Assembly: GCF_027579695.1 (NCBI RefSeq)
Contig: NC_083586.1
Coordinates: forward strand, 1,255,001-1,319,000
Length of the DNA: 64,000 nucleotides
Origin: Neoarius graeffei
Taxonomy: Eukaryota; Chordata; Actinopteri; Siluriformes; Ariidae
Direction: 5' to 3'
The first letter of the stretch is position 1. Every line of letters begins with the position of its first letter. The notes under the pieces are model-generated. The model saw only the letters and a list, made by a program, of their open reading frames with translations. It was not told the DNA's origin and searched no databases. This document shows, piece by piece, positions 10,498 to 21,899 of this stretch. Made by a program: the position numbers and the translations under genes.

Positions 10498-12506
10498 GCC
10501 TTCTTGACTTACATGAAACGAACATCCCTGAGTCAGGCTATAAACCAATTTTGATGCATACAGTAGCAGCTTGACGCGAGGAACCGGCCTTATTGCATTA
10601 TCCCGTTTATCCCGCTTCAGCATTCATGCAAGTTATTAATAATGGCTTGACATTCACAATAAATAAGGATTTCCCACTAGCCTAAATAAAATGTTATACT
10701 CGCGGGATGCCTAGTTGATGCTATCTGAAGCATAAAATCTGAATATTTGAAGAAACATCTTTATTAGCAAAGTAGAATTGCAAGCGGGATTTCTCAGCTA
10801 TGAATAGGGTAAGCACATAGAAATTCAGTACTCCTTTGTATATTTTTTTGATGTAATGGAAATTTTTAGTGCTTTGATGATGAAGAAAATATACTTTTTT
10901 ATCCATAGATTAAAACAGACCTCAGGAATAGGCTCCAAGGGGAACACCTGGCAGCCTGCTTACGAATCTCCATAAATGGTCCCGAACCCAATGACTTCCC
11001 TTACGATAGGGCACTTGAGTTTTTTTTTCAGGAAGCCACGCAGAATTAAATGTTCTGATAGGGCATGCAGGCTTTGCACCAATTAGGGTAATGCTTTTTC
11101 ATTATTTTTAGTTGCCTTGGTGTTACCTTAAGTGGTTTCTTACATCTAATTATGATATTTTAATTTTATTATTATTTTGTTGCTACATTATACTATTTTT
11201 CATTTTAGTATTGGTTGAGGCAAGTGTTGAGTTCAATATTTAAAATAAAAACCTCCAGCTTGTTTTTTGCAATTTAGTCCTTGAATGTCAACTAAAGAAT
11301 GATTGAAAGATTGCCACCAAAAAACTAAGGTAAAAACTAAACTTTAACTTCAAATTTTGGTGAGTAATTTTCATAAATTTAAAAAAAAGACAGGTTTTCC
11401 ACCACCATCAAGCCCAGCAAACTAATGGCCTGCCCTGTAATGTGCAATTCCATGTAAATGTCAACCTCACCATGCAAAAATAAAGCAACATGTAATACAT
11501 CAAAACCACTCCCAGAGATATCACCTAGGCCTGTATTTTACAGATGTGAATAAGTTGAACCAATTTGTAACCAACCTAATGTGTCACTGTCAGTCTTTCT
11601 TTCTTATAATGTAAAACCCAAGCTAAAATCAACTTTGATCATGTACAATTCTATATTATTGCCACAAGCCACAGAAATGTATGCTAAAATCCATAAAACA
11701 GCAAAACAATAGCCATCCTAAATATTATTTAAGAACTTTGATAGTTTTAGCTGATATTTAGAGAGTTTTTCAAAGGGTTATGGTGGTTAAATTGCTGATT
11801 TTCTAAACATACGCCATGTCTATTTCAGACGCGTCACATCCATAACGGAATTTCGTCACATCCATAACGCTGACTTTTCCTTCCGAAACTCTGCATGAAA
11901 TACAAAATATTTTAAACAAAGATTTTTTTTAATATTCACCTTGGACCCCTCTATCAAATGGATATCTCCATTTCGACATTAGGTTTACGATTTCACAGAG
12001 TTTGATAAAAATGTACAGTCACCCAAAAAAAGTGATACTTTTTCTGTCACATCCATAACGCATCTTTTATTGGCATTTTCTGGCATGCCCTAGATGTACT
12101 ATGGGAATTGTTCTTGTTCTATCACTTCTCCAGTATGGTACAGCCTTAAAATATGCAACACCTGTTTAAATACTGGGAGACAATAAAACATGCACTGGGT
12201 CATTTGTTGCCATTTTGAGTTCAAGTGTCACGTCCATAACGCTGGAATTGCTCTAATGTAAAGTTGGGTCGAGGAATGAAACCAGGCAGGGTTCTGGTAA
12301 AAATTGTTTTAGCCGTCTTCTCTTAAAGAACTTAAAAGAATTTAGATTGAACTGAATAATCTCAAATGCTTCTTGTAACTTTAAAATAGTCCCAGCAGGT
12401 GACTCTGAAGAAAAATACTGTGTGTTTGAACACCGCCCACTGTAAACACTTTGCATACACCCCAATGACCGACTCCACCGACCACGATTCCCTCATCGGC
12501 ACAGTG
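10498..12506. other. AT-rich DNA without a recognised gene
   Basis: No coding family, RNA gene or clear transposon end was recognised in these 2 kb. The one visible structure is the repeated TCACATCCATAACG motif between 11832 and 12241, listed separately. Reading frames are short and carry no recognisable domain. Confidence 0.5.
11832..12241. repeat. Four spaced copies of GTCACATCCATAACG
   Basis: The motif occurs at 11833-11847, 11855-11869, 12046-12060 and, with one change (GTCACGTCCATAACG), 12227-12241. All four copies are in the same orientation with unequal spacing of about 22, 190 and 180 bases. This looks like an array of protein-binding sites or subterminal repeats of an unidentified element. 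No terminal inverted repeats were found around it. Confidence 0.6.
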
Positions 12507-12706
12507 GAGCACTACAAATTGCTACCTGGTCTGTGGGAAACACTGGTCTATGTCTATTTCTTATCTAGAGTGTTTATATTGTTTATTTCAGTTATTCTAT
12601 TTTTATTTATTGCATTGCCTGTTTGCACCGCGGGTCAGAGAGGACTGAAATTTCATCTGTGCTGTATGTCAAGCATGTATAGCATATTTGACAAAGTTGA
12701 CTTGAC
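12507..12706 (+). mobile_element. 3' tail of a Maui/L2-group LINE
   Basis: The sequence from GCACTACAAATTGCTACC to GTTGACTTGAC matches the tail seen again at 61150-61296 and 63142-63180: a stretch with GTCAGAGAGGACTG, GTATGTCAAGCATGTATAGC and a terminal AAAGTTGACTTGAC. Only the 3' untranslated region is present. The L2 sequence starts directly after it. Confidence 0.6.
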
Positions 12707-12759
12707 GACAGCAATTTAATTGATCACTGTCAGTTTGTTGATGTAAATGGCAATTTTTC

Positions 12760-13610
12760 TATGCATACTAAGGTAAAGTTTGGTGTTCCACAAGGTTCCA
12801 TCTTAGGCCCACTGCTTTTTTTCTTTTCACATGTTACCTCTGGGTAATGTTATCCACAAGCATGATATTAGCTTCCACTGTTATGCTGATGACACACAGT
12901 TGTATGCTTCTGCAAAGTCAGATGAGAGAAAAAAAGCTTAATAAAACTGATGAATGTGTAAAAGGCATTATACACTGGATGCTTATTAACTTCCTTTTAC
13001 TTAACTCTGACAAGACAGAAGTACCTGTACTAGGACCACATGCAGCTAGAAGTAGGTTTTCTAATTGCATAGTAACTCTGGATGGCCTTTTTGTTTTTTC
13101 ATGTGCAACAGTAAGACTTTGGGGTGATCTTTGACTCCAGTCTTTCATTTGAAACTCATTTTGATAACATGACAAAGATGGCTTTATTTCATCTCAGAAA
13201 TATTCCTAAGAAACAATGTCTTTACATGATGCAGAAAAACTAGTTCATAGATTTGTTCCCTCTAGGTTGGATTATTGTAACGCCTTACTGTCTGGATGTT
13301 CCAATAAGTGCATAAACAAGTTCCAGTTAGTTCAAAATGCAGCAACAAGAGTCCTTACAAGAACTAGGAGATATGACCACATCACCCCTATCTTACCCAC
13401 ATTGCACTGGCTCCCAATCAAATTTCATATTGATTATAAAATACTACGATTGACCTTTAAAGCACTGAATGGTCTCATGCCACAGTACCTGAGCGAACTT
13501 CTGGTCCTTTATGACTCACCACGCCTACTTAGATCAAAAAGTGTTTGCAGTCTGTTGGCACCTCATATAGTGAAGGCTCCATCAAGGGGCAGAGCCTTTT
13601 CTTACTAAGC
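12760..13610 (+). pseudogene. L2 LINE reverse transcriptase, C-terminal half
   Basis: The translated pieces match L2-clade ORF2: [16 protein letters not shown] near 12775, [16 protein letters not shown] near 12880 with the catalytic ADD, NFLLLNSDKTEVPVLGPHAA near 12990, and from 13216 the run SLHDAEKLVHRFVPSRLDYC, CINKFQLVQNAATRVLTRTR, HWLPIKFHIDYKILRLTFKA. Several frame shifts separate the pieces. The last part (13216-13608) is one open stretch of 130 residues ending within the usual C-terminus. No endonuclease is present. Confidence 0.8.
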
Positions 13611-14081
13611 CCCACAGTTATAGCAAAGCCTTCCAAGTAATATTTAGGACTCAGAGAGACAGTCTTAATGTTTACGTCTTGACTGAAAACATATCTGTTT
13701 AGTCAAGCCTTTTGTTTGTTTGTATACATGTATGGATGCTGTCTCCCCCCCATCACCACCACTCTCGCACATTCATTCGGGTTTGTTGACAGTGTAGTGG
13801 CTGCTGCTTTATGTCCCAGGGCTCCCTCATGTCTGTGTTACTTTCTGGCTCTCCCTTTTAGCTTTGCAGTTATAGTTGGTCTTGCCGGACTTCCTGCTTG
13901 TACTCGGAACACAATATACACCGTTTTCTTAACAATTAGGTGACAATGGGCAAACCTAACAATCTGTGTTTCTCTCTCTCTGTCAAGTTACATGTCACTC
14001 CTGAGATACCAGTGATGCGGACCTCTCCTGCTCTTTGGACCTGCCTGGTCCATCCTGATGCCTTATGTCTAGCTGGAGTTC

Positions 14082-14189
14082 CAGGGGCTTCAAAGTTTGG
14101 GAGAATAGCAGGGTACAAATAATTTACAGCAGGGTGCAAAATGGTAAAATGTCTGCCAGCGGCAGACATAATGCACGCAAAGCATGCAG

Positions 14190-14234
<45 letters not shown>

Positions 14235-15222
14235 TGCAAGTACGAATTTTTCATGGGGCGGGATGGTTTGGAACAGGCCATCTAAAATTGGGATAACATT
14301 TACCCGGGACGGGTATTTGAGGTGGGTCGTCTAGCTTAAGCTTGATTAGTGTTGTTACGCACGCCAGTGTTTCCCACAGAAATTTTGGAGACTATGGGGG
14401 AGGTGCGGGGGTTGTTTAAAATTGAGTGATATGTTAAATATTAAGTTATTACTGAAAAACTATTCATTAAAAAAACAGACACTGAGAAATGGTCCTATAA
14501 ACAACTTTACCAATATAAAAGATTACCAGGACTACAAAAATGCAGAAAAATAGGCTTTACTTATCCAAATGCACCTGTTGGTTCAAAAGTTAAAGTGCAG
14601 AGAACCTCACAGCACAACATGAAGTTACCTTAAAATATAATATAAATGCCTCAGCTTTCATGTAAGAAAAAAAAAACTATTAATACTAGTACTGTATGCA
14701 GGCAGTCTCTCCTGAAGACTAAATTAAACAATAATTATAAACTAATAAAATAAATGGCTCAGGCTTCATAGAAGGAAAAAAAACAATTTGAACAGAATCT
14801 CACAGTATGATGCTGAAGCTGCCTAAACAATGGAAAATAAAATACCATTTTGGCAAAAACGTTGGCATCCATTAATTTCTTGTATTAAGTAAAAAAATAT
14901 GTTGCCAGATACTGATGATGTTTTACAGACCAAAATATGTTCAAAACCCACCAAAATGCACTTAAAACCGCCCAAATTGGGCGGGAAAACGCGCAATCTG
15001 GCAACACAAGCAGCAGTAATGGCTGCACTCGTGTCGAGGATGTAAACACAGTTGACGCGGCAACGGACATACATGACATAGTGGATGTAATTTACGTTCA
15101 CAACTTTTTTTGCTGTCAGAAATATTTAATATTAAATTTTGTGACTCGACTGACAATAGCCGGCGGCATAACAAGTCATAGCCGGCGATTTGCCGCCAGT
15201 GACCGGCTACTTTTGAGACCGC
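14082..15222. mobile_element. Non-autonomous hAT-type element inside the L2 3' UTR
   Basis: TGGAGTTC flanks the insert on both sides (14074-14081 and 15223-15230), an 8-bp duplication of L2 sequence. The left end CAGGGGCTTCAAAGT resembles the reverse complement of the right end (CGGTCTCAAAAGTAG). The 1141-bp interior holds a GATA microsatellite and a second hAT-like start (CAGTGTTTCCCACAGAAATT at about 14363), so it may itself be composite. No transposase was recognised. Confidence 0.65.
14189..14234. repeat. (GATA)n microsatellite
   Basis: About 11 uninterrupted GATA units inside the hAT-type element. Confidence 0.95.
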
Positions 15223-15655
15223 TGGAGTTCTCATCACTTTGCACCTGCAAGGATGGCCCATATGTACAGCGATCCATCCTGATGCCCTACTTCTAGCTGA
15301 GGTTCTCGTTACTTCTCTCCTGTGGAAGATGGCCCCATATGGACAATCTAAATATATAATTTAGGACTGCAGTTATCATGATCCGTTTTGCATTCAAGTC
15401 TCCATCAATGAACAGTTGATAACATCAACAAAAACTTCATGTTAAAACTCTAATGAGTTTCCTGGTTATACAATTGCATTTTTTTGACCATATCGGACAC
15501 ACTTATAGAAGGGAGTTATTTATAATCATGCAATCAGTCATCATCCAAATAAAGATGGGTTCCCTTTCGAGGTCATCTCAAGGAGTTTCTCTCTTTCCAC
15601 TGTCACCTCAGACTTGCTCATCAAGGATACATTTAAGTAATATATTTAAAATCTG

Positions 15656-16032
15656 GGGCGGCACGGTGGTGTAGTGGTTAGCGCTGTCGCCTCACAGCAA
15701 GAAGGTCCTGGGTTCGAGCCCCGGGGCCGGCGAGGGCCTTTCTGTGTGGAGTTTGCATGTTCTCCCCGTGTCCGCGTGGGTTTCCTCCGGGTGCTCCGGT
15801 TTCCCCCACAGTCCAAAGACATGCAGGTTAGGTTAACTGGTGACTCTAAATTGACCGTAGGTGTGAATGTGAGTGTGAATGGTTGTCTGTGTCTATGTGT
15901 CAGCCCTGTGATGACCTGGCGACTTGTCCAGGGTGTACCCCGCCTTTCGCCCGTAGTCAGCTGGGATAGGCTCCAGCTTGCCTGCGACCCTGTAGAAGGA
16001 TAAAGCGGCTAGAGATAATGAGATGAGATGAG
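15656..16032 (+). mobile_element. tRNA-derived SINE, full length, with 12-bp target duplication
   Basis: The head is tRNA-like, with a B box GGTTCGAGCCC at 15711-15721. The body contains the usual conserved block (TTTCTGTGTGGAGTTTGCAT and CCAAAGACATGCAGGTTAGG). The tail is GGATAAAGCGGCTAGAG followed by GAGAT repeats. ATTTAAAATCTG flanks it at 15644-15655 and 16033-16044. It lies in the L2 3' untranslated region, so it is younger than that L2. Further copies of the family lie at 17713, 31163, 31508, 52281, 53500 and 63836. Confidence 0.9.
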
Positions 16033-16111
16033 ATTTAAAATCTGTATTTTTCTGTCAAACTTGTTTGCAACAATGGCTATTGTTAAAAGCATTCTACAAA
16101 TAAAGTCAATT

Positions 16112-16776
16112 TATTGGACAAAAAACTGCACTGAAAACACAACCTCCTTGATAGAGGCAATAACCATGCTTTCCAATCTCTCTTTCTCCACATGAACTCA
16201 GCTAAATCATGATCAGTTATGACACGATTAGGATGACCCTCAGTGAACAATCTACACTTCTTAGAGGTGTAACTTTTTTGTGTGAACAGAAGACAGCATG
16301 GCGGATGAAGAATAGCAGTGAGCAGACCAACATCCTGATAGAAGTATCAAGGCAGTGGAGATACAAATCACTTCTGGTCACAACTTTACGAATAAAACCA
16401 GAGCAAAAACAGGACGCAGAGCTTTGTGAGTTGGGCCTTTAGCCCTGAGTTAAAGTAACAGGTTTCATTGCTGCCAGAGCTAACTGTTAGACACAGTTCT
16501 CTCTCTCCAGGGATCAGAGGCTTCGAGCTCAACACCAAACGATTCTTCCAGTAGCGAGATCTCCAGGTTTAGGAAAACATGCCTAAAATAGTCCGCTATG
16601 ATTTCATCCATTTTCAATGTGTAAAGCTTTCGGCTTAACATCCTGCAGAGGGGATGACGCTGCCTGATTGGCTTATATATAAATTTAAAAAAAAACCGAG
16701 GGAAAAAAAAGAAGTCTGTAAGAAATCAAGCTGAGAAATAAAAGCTGTAATTGAGAGGAAATCGCAATTTAGCAAA

Positions 16777-16819
<43 letters not shown>

Positions 16820-17712
16820 TGATGGAAATTAACTTTAAGTGAAGCTTATTTAAGTACTTTCAATATACAACTAAGCAGGTAAGCCAAACTACAGATCTCT
16901 CCTGAGTGGGTAAGTAGTGCACTACCGAGAGTGCACACGGCATTATTTCAGACTGAACGGAGTTCACTAAAACAGTAAAGTGGGGATGTATTGGAACTCG
17001 ACCACACACCTTCAGTTTAACTTACCTCAGGGTTTTAAATCCTCAGAGCCAGACACAATAACGTGCTTTTATTTTTTATAAACCGAGGGGCTAAAGCTGT
17101 TCAGGCGAGCAGCGGTTTTTTTTCTTCTCCAGTGTTTTCTGTCGGTTGGAGAAGCAGCTACTGGACACGTTACCGCCACCACCTGGACTGGAGTTTCAGG
17201 GTGGAGGACGCCTATCCCAATCCCACCCCTTACACACTTATACTAACAACAATTAAAATGTCGTTTTAAAAAGTGTAATATTACATGCCTGGACCCATTT
17301 GGCTGTCTGTGCTGTTTTTTTTTTTTCTTCTAGAAGCTAAAATTCTCTGTGGCTGGTTTGCTTCCAGTGGAACTGGTGCAAAGCACAAAGTGGGCAGAAT
17401 AATAAAGACTCCTCTAAGGCACAGAAAGCCAGCATCTATTTGAACTGCTGCTCATGTAACATAACACTTCCCTACCTATGAGCTCACAGACACTTGTTGC
17501 TTGACACCCCTCCCTTCCTGACTTTTGACAATATCAATATTTGAACTCACAATTTCCAGATGATAAGGTGAATGTTTTTCTATTGCACCAATGCCCAAGC
17601 AGCTTTCTATCAAAATCTTGATGTCTACAAACGGTGTCTGTCCAAGGTGATATTTAAACAAATATTAGGGATGCTGTGTGTATATGTATAAAAGTATATC
17701 CTGGAGGTATAC
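16112..17712. other. Unassigned DNA with an (AAT)n tract
   Basis: No gene or RNA was recognised. The stretch holds the AAT tract at 16778-16818 and, near 17160-17270, a block containing TACCGCCACCACCTGGACTG. That block resembles 23120-23150 inside another element, so part of this region may be an unrecognised transposon edge. Reading frames are short. Confidence 0.4.
16778..16818. repeat. (AAT)n microsatellite
   Basis: About 13 AAT units in an AT-rich stretch. Confidence 0.95.
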
Positions 17713-17762
17713 ATTTAGGGCAGCATGTTGGTGTGGTGGTTAATGCTGTTACTGCACAGTAA

Positions 17763-18437
17763 TGCCGCTTTTCCACTACAAACGCGGCTGAGTCGGGCTG
17801 AGCCGTGCCGTGCTGAGTCGGGCTGAGTGGGGCTGTTGGAGTTGCATTTCGACTACAACCGCGCTGAACCGTGCTGGCTGGAAGTGGGTGGACACATTGG
17901 GTGGAGTTAGCGAAAGTGGGTGGACGTCAGGTGATGTCGTTAAGCAGCACAAACAGTGACATCAGTGAGCTTTTAAGCAGTAGTCTCACGACCCGAATAG
18001 TAAACAATAAACATGGAGGACATGGAGTCGTTAGTGTTGCTGGTCTTGGTGCTGTGGCTTGTTGTCACCGACAACGCGGACAGATACTGGCAAGAGCGTA
18101 TAGATGAGGCGAGGCGCATAAGGCTTCATAATTCTCGTAATTCTTCTTCTTCCGGGTTTGCGGTGTTTACAGATCCCAGCGCGCTCGCGGGGTGTGTGTG
18201 GGCATGTGAGGACACTCCTCCTCACCAATCAGTGCACAGGGGAGTGTCTCCTCACGCCCCCAACCTCACTCGGCTCGCTTCAGCCCCACTCCAAAACGGT
18301 GCGAGTTTTAGGGGCTAAGCAGGGCTGAAGCGAGCCGAGTCGTGCTGGTTTTTGGTAGTCGAAACGCGAGCCGTGTCGGGCTGAAGTGAGCTAAAGCGAG
18401 CTGAAGTGAGCTGAAAAAGGGTAGTGGAAAAGGGCCA
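17763..18437 (+). mobile_element. PIF/Harbinger element, internally deleted, TAA target duplication
   Basis: The ends TGCCGCTTTTCCACTAC and the reverse complement of the right end (TGGCCCTTTTCCACTAC) differ at two bases. TAA flanks both sides (17760-17762, 18438-18440), the preferred Harbinger target. Subterminal sequence is rich in GGGCTGAG/CGAGCTGAAG repeats. At 675 bp it is too short for a full transposase and is a deletion derivative. Confidence 0.85.
18013..18318 (+). CDS. N-terminal remnant of a Harbinger-element protein
   Basis: The frame starts MEDMESLVLLVLVLWLVV and continues ADRYWQERIDEARRIRLHN, which resembles the start of HARBI1-like transposase proteins in fish. It has a hydrophobic run at residues 7-18. 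The DDE domain is absent because the middle of the element is deleted, and the last part of the 101-residue frame runs into subterminal repeat sequence. The protein is unlikely to be functional. It marks what the parent element encoded. Confidence 0.45.
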   Translation: MEDMESLVLLVLVLWLVVTDNADRYWQERIDEARRIRLHNSRNSSSSGFAVFTDPSALAGCVWACEDTPPHQSVHRGVSPHAPNLTRLASAPLQNGASFRG

Positions 18438-18837
18438 TAAGAAGGTTCTGGGTTCAAGCCTGGTGGGAGGCGCCGTTTTGTGTAAAGTTTGCATGTTCTG
18501 TCTGTGTGGGTCTTCTCTGGGTGCTCTGGTTTCCTCTAAAGACATGTAATTAGGTTAAGTGGATACTCTAAATTGCCCAGACTGTAGGTGTGCATGAGTG
18601 CACAGAAAGGAACTGACCACCCAACTGCTACAATTCTGGCCACATCAACCAAACATGGCTTGGCTTAAGCTTAGATCAGGTTCAGTAGTTGACTTCAGAA
18701 AACTCAAAATAAATTAAAAGTTGTGGACCAGATTATTGGTTGGTGTCCCCCTCCCCTGTTAAAGATGTATGTTGTACCACAGAAGAAATCCTTGAAAGGC
18801 CGATATTGCTATCACATTCATGTCCATGATGAGTGTA

Positions 18838-19146
18838 CAACCCCTGGCAAAAATTATGGAATCACCAGACTTAGACAATGTTCACCCAGCTTTTTTTTTA
18901 TTTTCGAGCGAATATGACACAAAACAAATTTTTAGCAGCTGAACTTTCTGGCTTCATGAAACATAACTCAAAATCATAAAATTAAATTATTTTAATTAAT
19001 GGCATTTTCCCAGATAAAGTAGATGGGGAAATTATGGAATCGCTCAATGTCGACATTCAAGCCATGTTTCACCAGGTGAGGGTTGCTGAGGAAGACCAAG
19101 ATTTTTTTCGCTTTCTCTGGTGGCCTAATGGAAACATCAGTAAGGA
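18838..19146. mobile_element. Truncated Tc1-like transposon end
   Basis: After a TA at 18836-18837 the sequence CAACCCCTGGCAAAAATTAT starts a terminal repeat known from a fish Tc1 family, with AAATTATGGAATC appearing again near 19030 as the inner repeat. The element stops near 19146, where a tRNA-unit sequence (GACCATGGGCTATGAC) begins. No transposase part remains. Confidence 0.65.
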
Positions 19147-19493
19147 CCATGGGCTATGACTAACAACCCTTTGAGAGAGGGAACATTTTTATTACAGATA
19201 ACATTTCCACTCAGTTCTGGATGTTTTTGGTCACAATATCACTCCTGCAGCCCCTTAGAAATGGAACAGTGTAAAGTTGTTTGAAACTCCAACAAAACTC
19301 AAACCTGGGCATGGATGTGAACTTTGCCATGGAGAAATCAGCTGAGTGAAGCAAGAGATATTGTGTTTTGTTATGGATGAGAAGATTCTCGGTTTGGCTT
19401 ATGGCCAGTGCAGCTCTCTTTTATCCTATGCAATATTCTGGATTATATACTTGCTAACAACAACAAATTTCAACCCGCTAGCCACACAACTAA

Positions 19494-20345
19494 ATAAAAT
19501 AAAAATTGACAGCTACATTTCTGGAAAACTCCAGGGTTCTCACCAATGGCCGAAGCACTTCAAAGGTGGCCTTTACACTTCAAGGCTGTACCATATGGTC
19601 TAGTGGTCAGGATTCCTGGTTTTCACACAGATGGCCTGGGATTGACTCCTGGTATGGGAATGCAGCTTTGCTGTGTCACGCTATTTGCAAGTCACATGAC
19701 CTTGAGTGAAATCCTCATTCCATAGGCTCTTGCTTTCATGAGTCCTTTTGCTGCCAGGTGTTGTGATGGGACAAGAAGTCTGATGACAGAACAGAATATT
19801 CCAGGATTGACTCCTGGATTACTGAACTTAGCTCTCTCTTACCCCATCTAAGGTCCTGGGCCGGTTGTATGTTAACTCCAACAAAGCAGAAAGACTGAGC
19901 TCTGAATCTGACCACAGCAGCCACTGTTCAGCGTTAAATCTGTACATGAGGAAAGGGTACGCATCTGGGTTTTCACTACACCAGGCCAAATGTGTGCCAG
20001 TGCATCCAGCTGTTCTTCCAACATCTGATTTCCTGGCAAAGTTTAAAAAAAAAAACATTATCAGGCTACGTATGTTAGTTCAGAGTGCCTCAGGGTCATT
20101 TTCTCACACACCAATCTGCATATTCCAAAAGGAACATACTGTCTTGTAAATGTTCAAAATGAGCAAAATGTTCAGCAAATCACTTAGCAAATGAAATACA
20201 GGATGCGTATGACCATTTCCTTAACAGAATCTGAACATGGTCATTAATTGAACTCCTGAATTGTTGGTGTTGCATTTATTTCAATTCATTGCCCAAAGCA
20301 CTATATCAATACAATTAAACAAAAGTGAATTATTGAAAGTTGAAT
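19494..20345 (+). repeat. Duplicated ~850-bp unit containing a tRNA-Glu copy
   Basis: This block recurs at 38656-39207 plus 41161-41458, where a 1.95-kb insert splits it. Shared landmarks are TAAATAAAATAAAAATTGAC at the start, the tRNA-Glu copy, CCAGGCCAAATGTGTGCCAG, CACCAATCTGCATATTCC and AATACAATTAAACAAAAGTG at the end. The copies differ at many sites. It looks like part of a dispersed tRNA-gene array. Confidence 0.8.
19589..19660 (+). pseudogene. tRNA-Glu (TTC) pseudogene
   Basis: The 72-base match runs from ACCATATGGTCTAGTGG to TATGGGAA, with anticodon TTC in the loop. It carries changes in the acceptor (second base), in the anticodon stem, and in the T loop (ATTGACTCC instead of TTCGACTCC), so the B box is damaged. 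Confidence 0.75.
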
Positions 20346-20565
20346 TGAAGCTTGTTGACTGCAAACTGAGAAGTAGTCTCTCTGTCTTTTATTTCTGTCT
20401 GTATTTGTGAGTGCAATTACCAAAGTGGAATTGAACCAAATATGCAATGGGTTGTGGCATATTTTTCTTCATTGAAAATGAAGTGTAGAACAGATATGTA
20501 TGGGGTCATCTTTATATATGACATTAATATATAGTATTATTTGTGTGATCTTTCCCATCAAAATC

Positions 20566-21182
20566 AAATCAGGTTGCAAGATCTTAAAAGAATTTAGGTG
20601 CAAATTTGCATTTAATAAGTACAAACTTTCTTGTTATGAGCAGAGAAAATGCAATCATGAAGAAATATTTCATGATTCCATGAGCCGATGACCATTTTCA
20701 GGTGGATCTTTGACTTTCTGATAGGCAGACCCTAGGTGGTGATAATCGATAGCCACACTTCCTCCTCACTGATCCTGAACACAGGTGCACCACAGGGCTG
20801 TGTGCTCAGTCCCCTCATGTACTCCTTGTTCACCCACGACTGTACTGAAAAAAAACAGTGCCAACATCATCATCAAGTTTGCTGATGACACAACCATCTT
20901 GGGCCTCCTTATAGACAGCGATGAGATGGCATGCAGAGAGGAAGTGAAGGCGTTAGCCAGCTGGTCTCAGGACAACAACCTCTCTCTCAACGTCAGTAAA
21001 ACTAATGAGATGATAGTGGACTACAGGAGACATCAAGGGAGGGCACACTAGCCCATCTACATCAACGAAACTGTGGTTTAAAGGGTCAGCAGCTTCAAGT
21101 TCATTGGTGTGAACATCACAGGGGACCTCTCTTGGACAATACACAGACAGTGTGGTAAGGAAAGCTCGCCATCGGCTCTACA
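20566..21182 (+). mobile_element. Maui/L2-group LINE fragment (reverse transcriptase)
   Basis: Translated pieces include RWIFDF-like and GAPQGCVLSPLMYSLFTHD-like sequence near 20780, then IIIKFADDTTILGLLIDSDE near 20870 with the catalytic ADD, then [20 protein letters not shown] and [14 protein letters not shown]. An A run disrupts the frame near 20848. The fragment stops near 21182 at an L2 sequence. Related copies lie at 33599, 51136, 60650 and 63181. Confidence 0.75.
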
Positions 21183-21396
21183 AAAATAACCCTAGATTCC
21201 TATTTAAAATTGTTGAAAAATTAACCAGGAATACAACCACAATAGACACATGCAGACCTGCAGTATTTAGTAGCAAGGACTTCATGAATTTTTTCAATGA
21301 CAAAACTGAAAATATCTAACAAAAAATGCAAACTACTCATTTAAGGTCAGACAACTTAAGTGACAATTTACGTAACCCTGTAGATAACAATTGTAG
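21183..21396 (+). mobile_element. L2 LINE fragment (linker before reverse transcriptase)
   Basis: The translation NNPRFLFKIVEKLTRNTTTI ... KDFMNFFND matches the stretch at 57431-57570 of the larger L2 copy. It is about 210 bp, broken at both ends: by a LINE fragment on the left and a Tc1 on the right. Confidence 0.75.
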
Positions 21397-21899
21397 TACA
21401 ATCCCGATTCCAAAAAAGTTGGGACAAAGTACAAATTGTAAATAAAAATGGAATGCAATGATGTGGAAGTTTCAAAATTCCATATTTTATTCAGAATAGA
21501 ACATAGATGGCATATCAAATGTTTAAACTGAGAAAATGTATCATTTAAAGAGAAAAACCAGGTGATTTTAAATTTCATGACAACAACACATCTCAAAAAA
21601 GTTGGGACAAGGCCATATTTACCACTGTGAGACATCCCCTTTTCTCTTTACAACAGTCTGTAAACGTCTGGGGACTGAGGAGACAAGTTGCTCAAGTTTA
21701 GGGATAGGAATGTTAACCCATTCTTGTCTAATGTAGGATTCTAGTTGCTCAACTGTCTTAGGTCTTTTTTGTCTTATCTTCTGTTTTATGATGCGCCAAA
21801 TGTTTTCTATGGGTGAAAGATCTGGACTGCAGACTGGCCAGTTCAGTACCCGGACCCTTCTTCTACGCAGCCATGATGCTGTAATTGATGCAGTATGTG

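Larger units (their letters stand above)
12707..16111 (+). mobile_element. L2-clade LINE, 5'-truncated, interrupted by a hAT-type element and a SINE
   Basis: One L2 copy can be followed from the middle of the reverse transcriptase (12707) through the C-terminus (to about 13610) and the long 3' untranslated region. The latter includes TCCATCCTGATGCC and GCTTGTACTCGGAACACAAT style blocks and ends near AAAGCATTCTACAAATAAAG at 16111. It is broken by a hAT-type element (14082-15222) and a SINE (15656-16032), both with target duplications made of L2 sequence. Removing both restores a continuous L2 3' end of about 1.9 kb. The 5' half of the LINE is missing, as usual for target-primed insertion. Confidence 0.8.
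17713..18615 (+). mobile_element. Diverged SINE split by a Harbinger-type element
   Basis: The left part (GGCAGCATGTTGGTGTGGTGG ... CTGCACAG) and the right part (GAAGGTTCTGGGTTCAAGCC ... CTGTAGGTGTG) join into one copy of the tRNA-derived SINE family once 17763-18437 and one TAA are removed. The B box is changed to GGTTCAAGCC. The copy lacks the GGATAAAGCGG tail. Confidence 0.8.
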
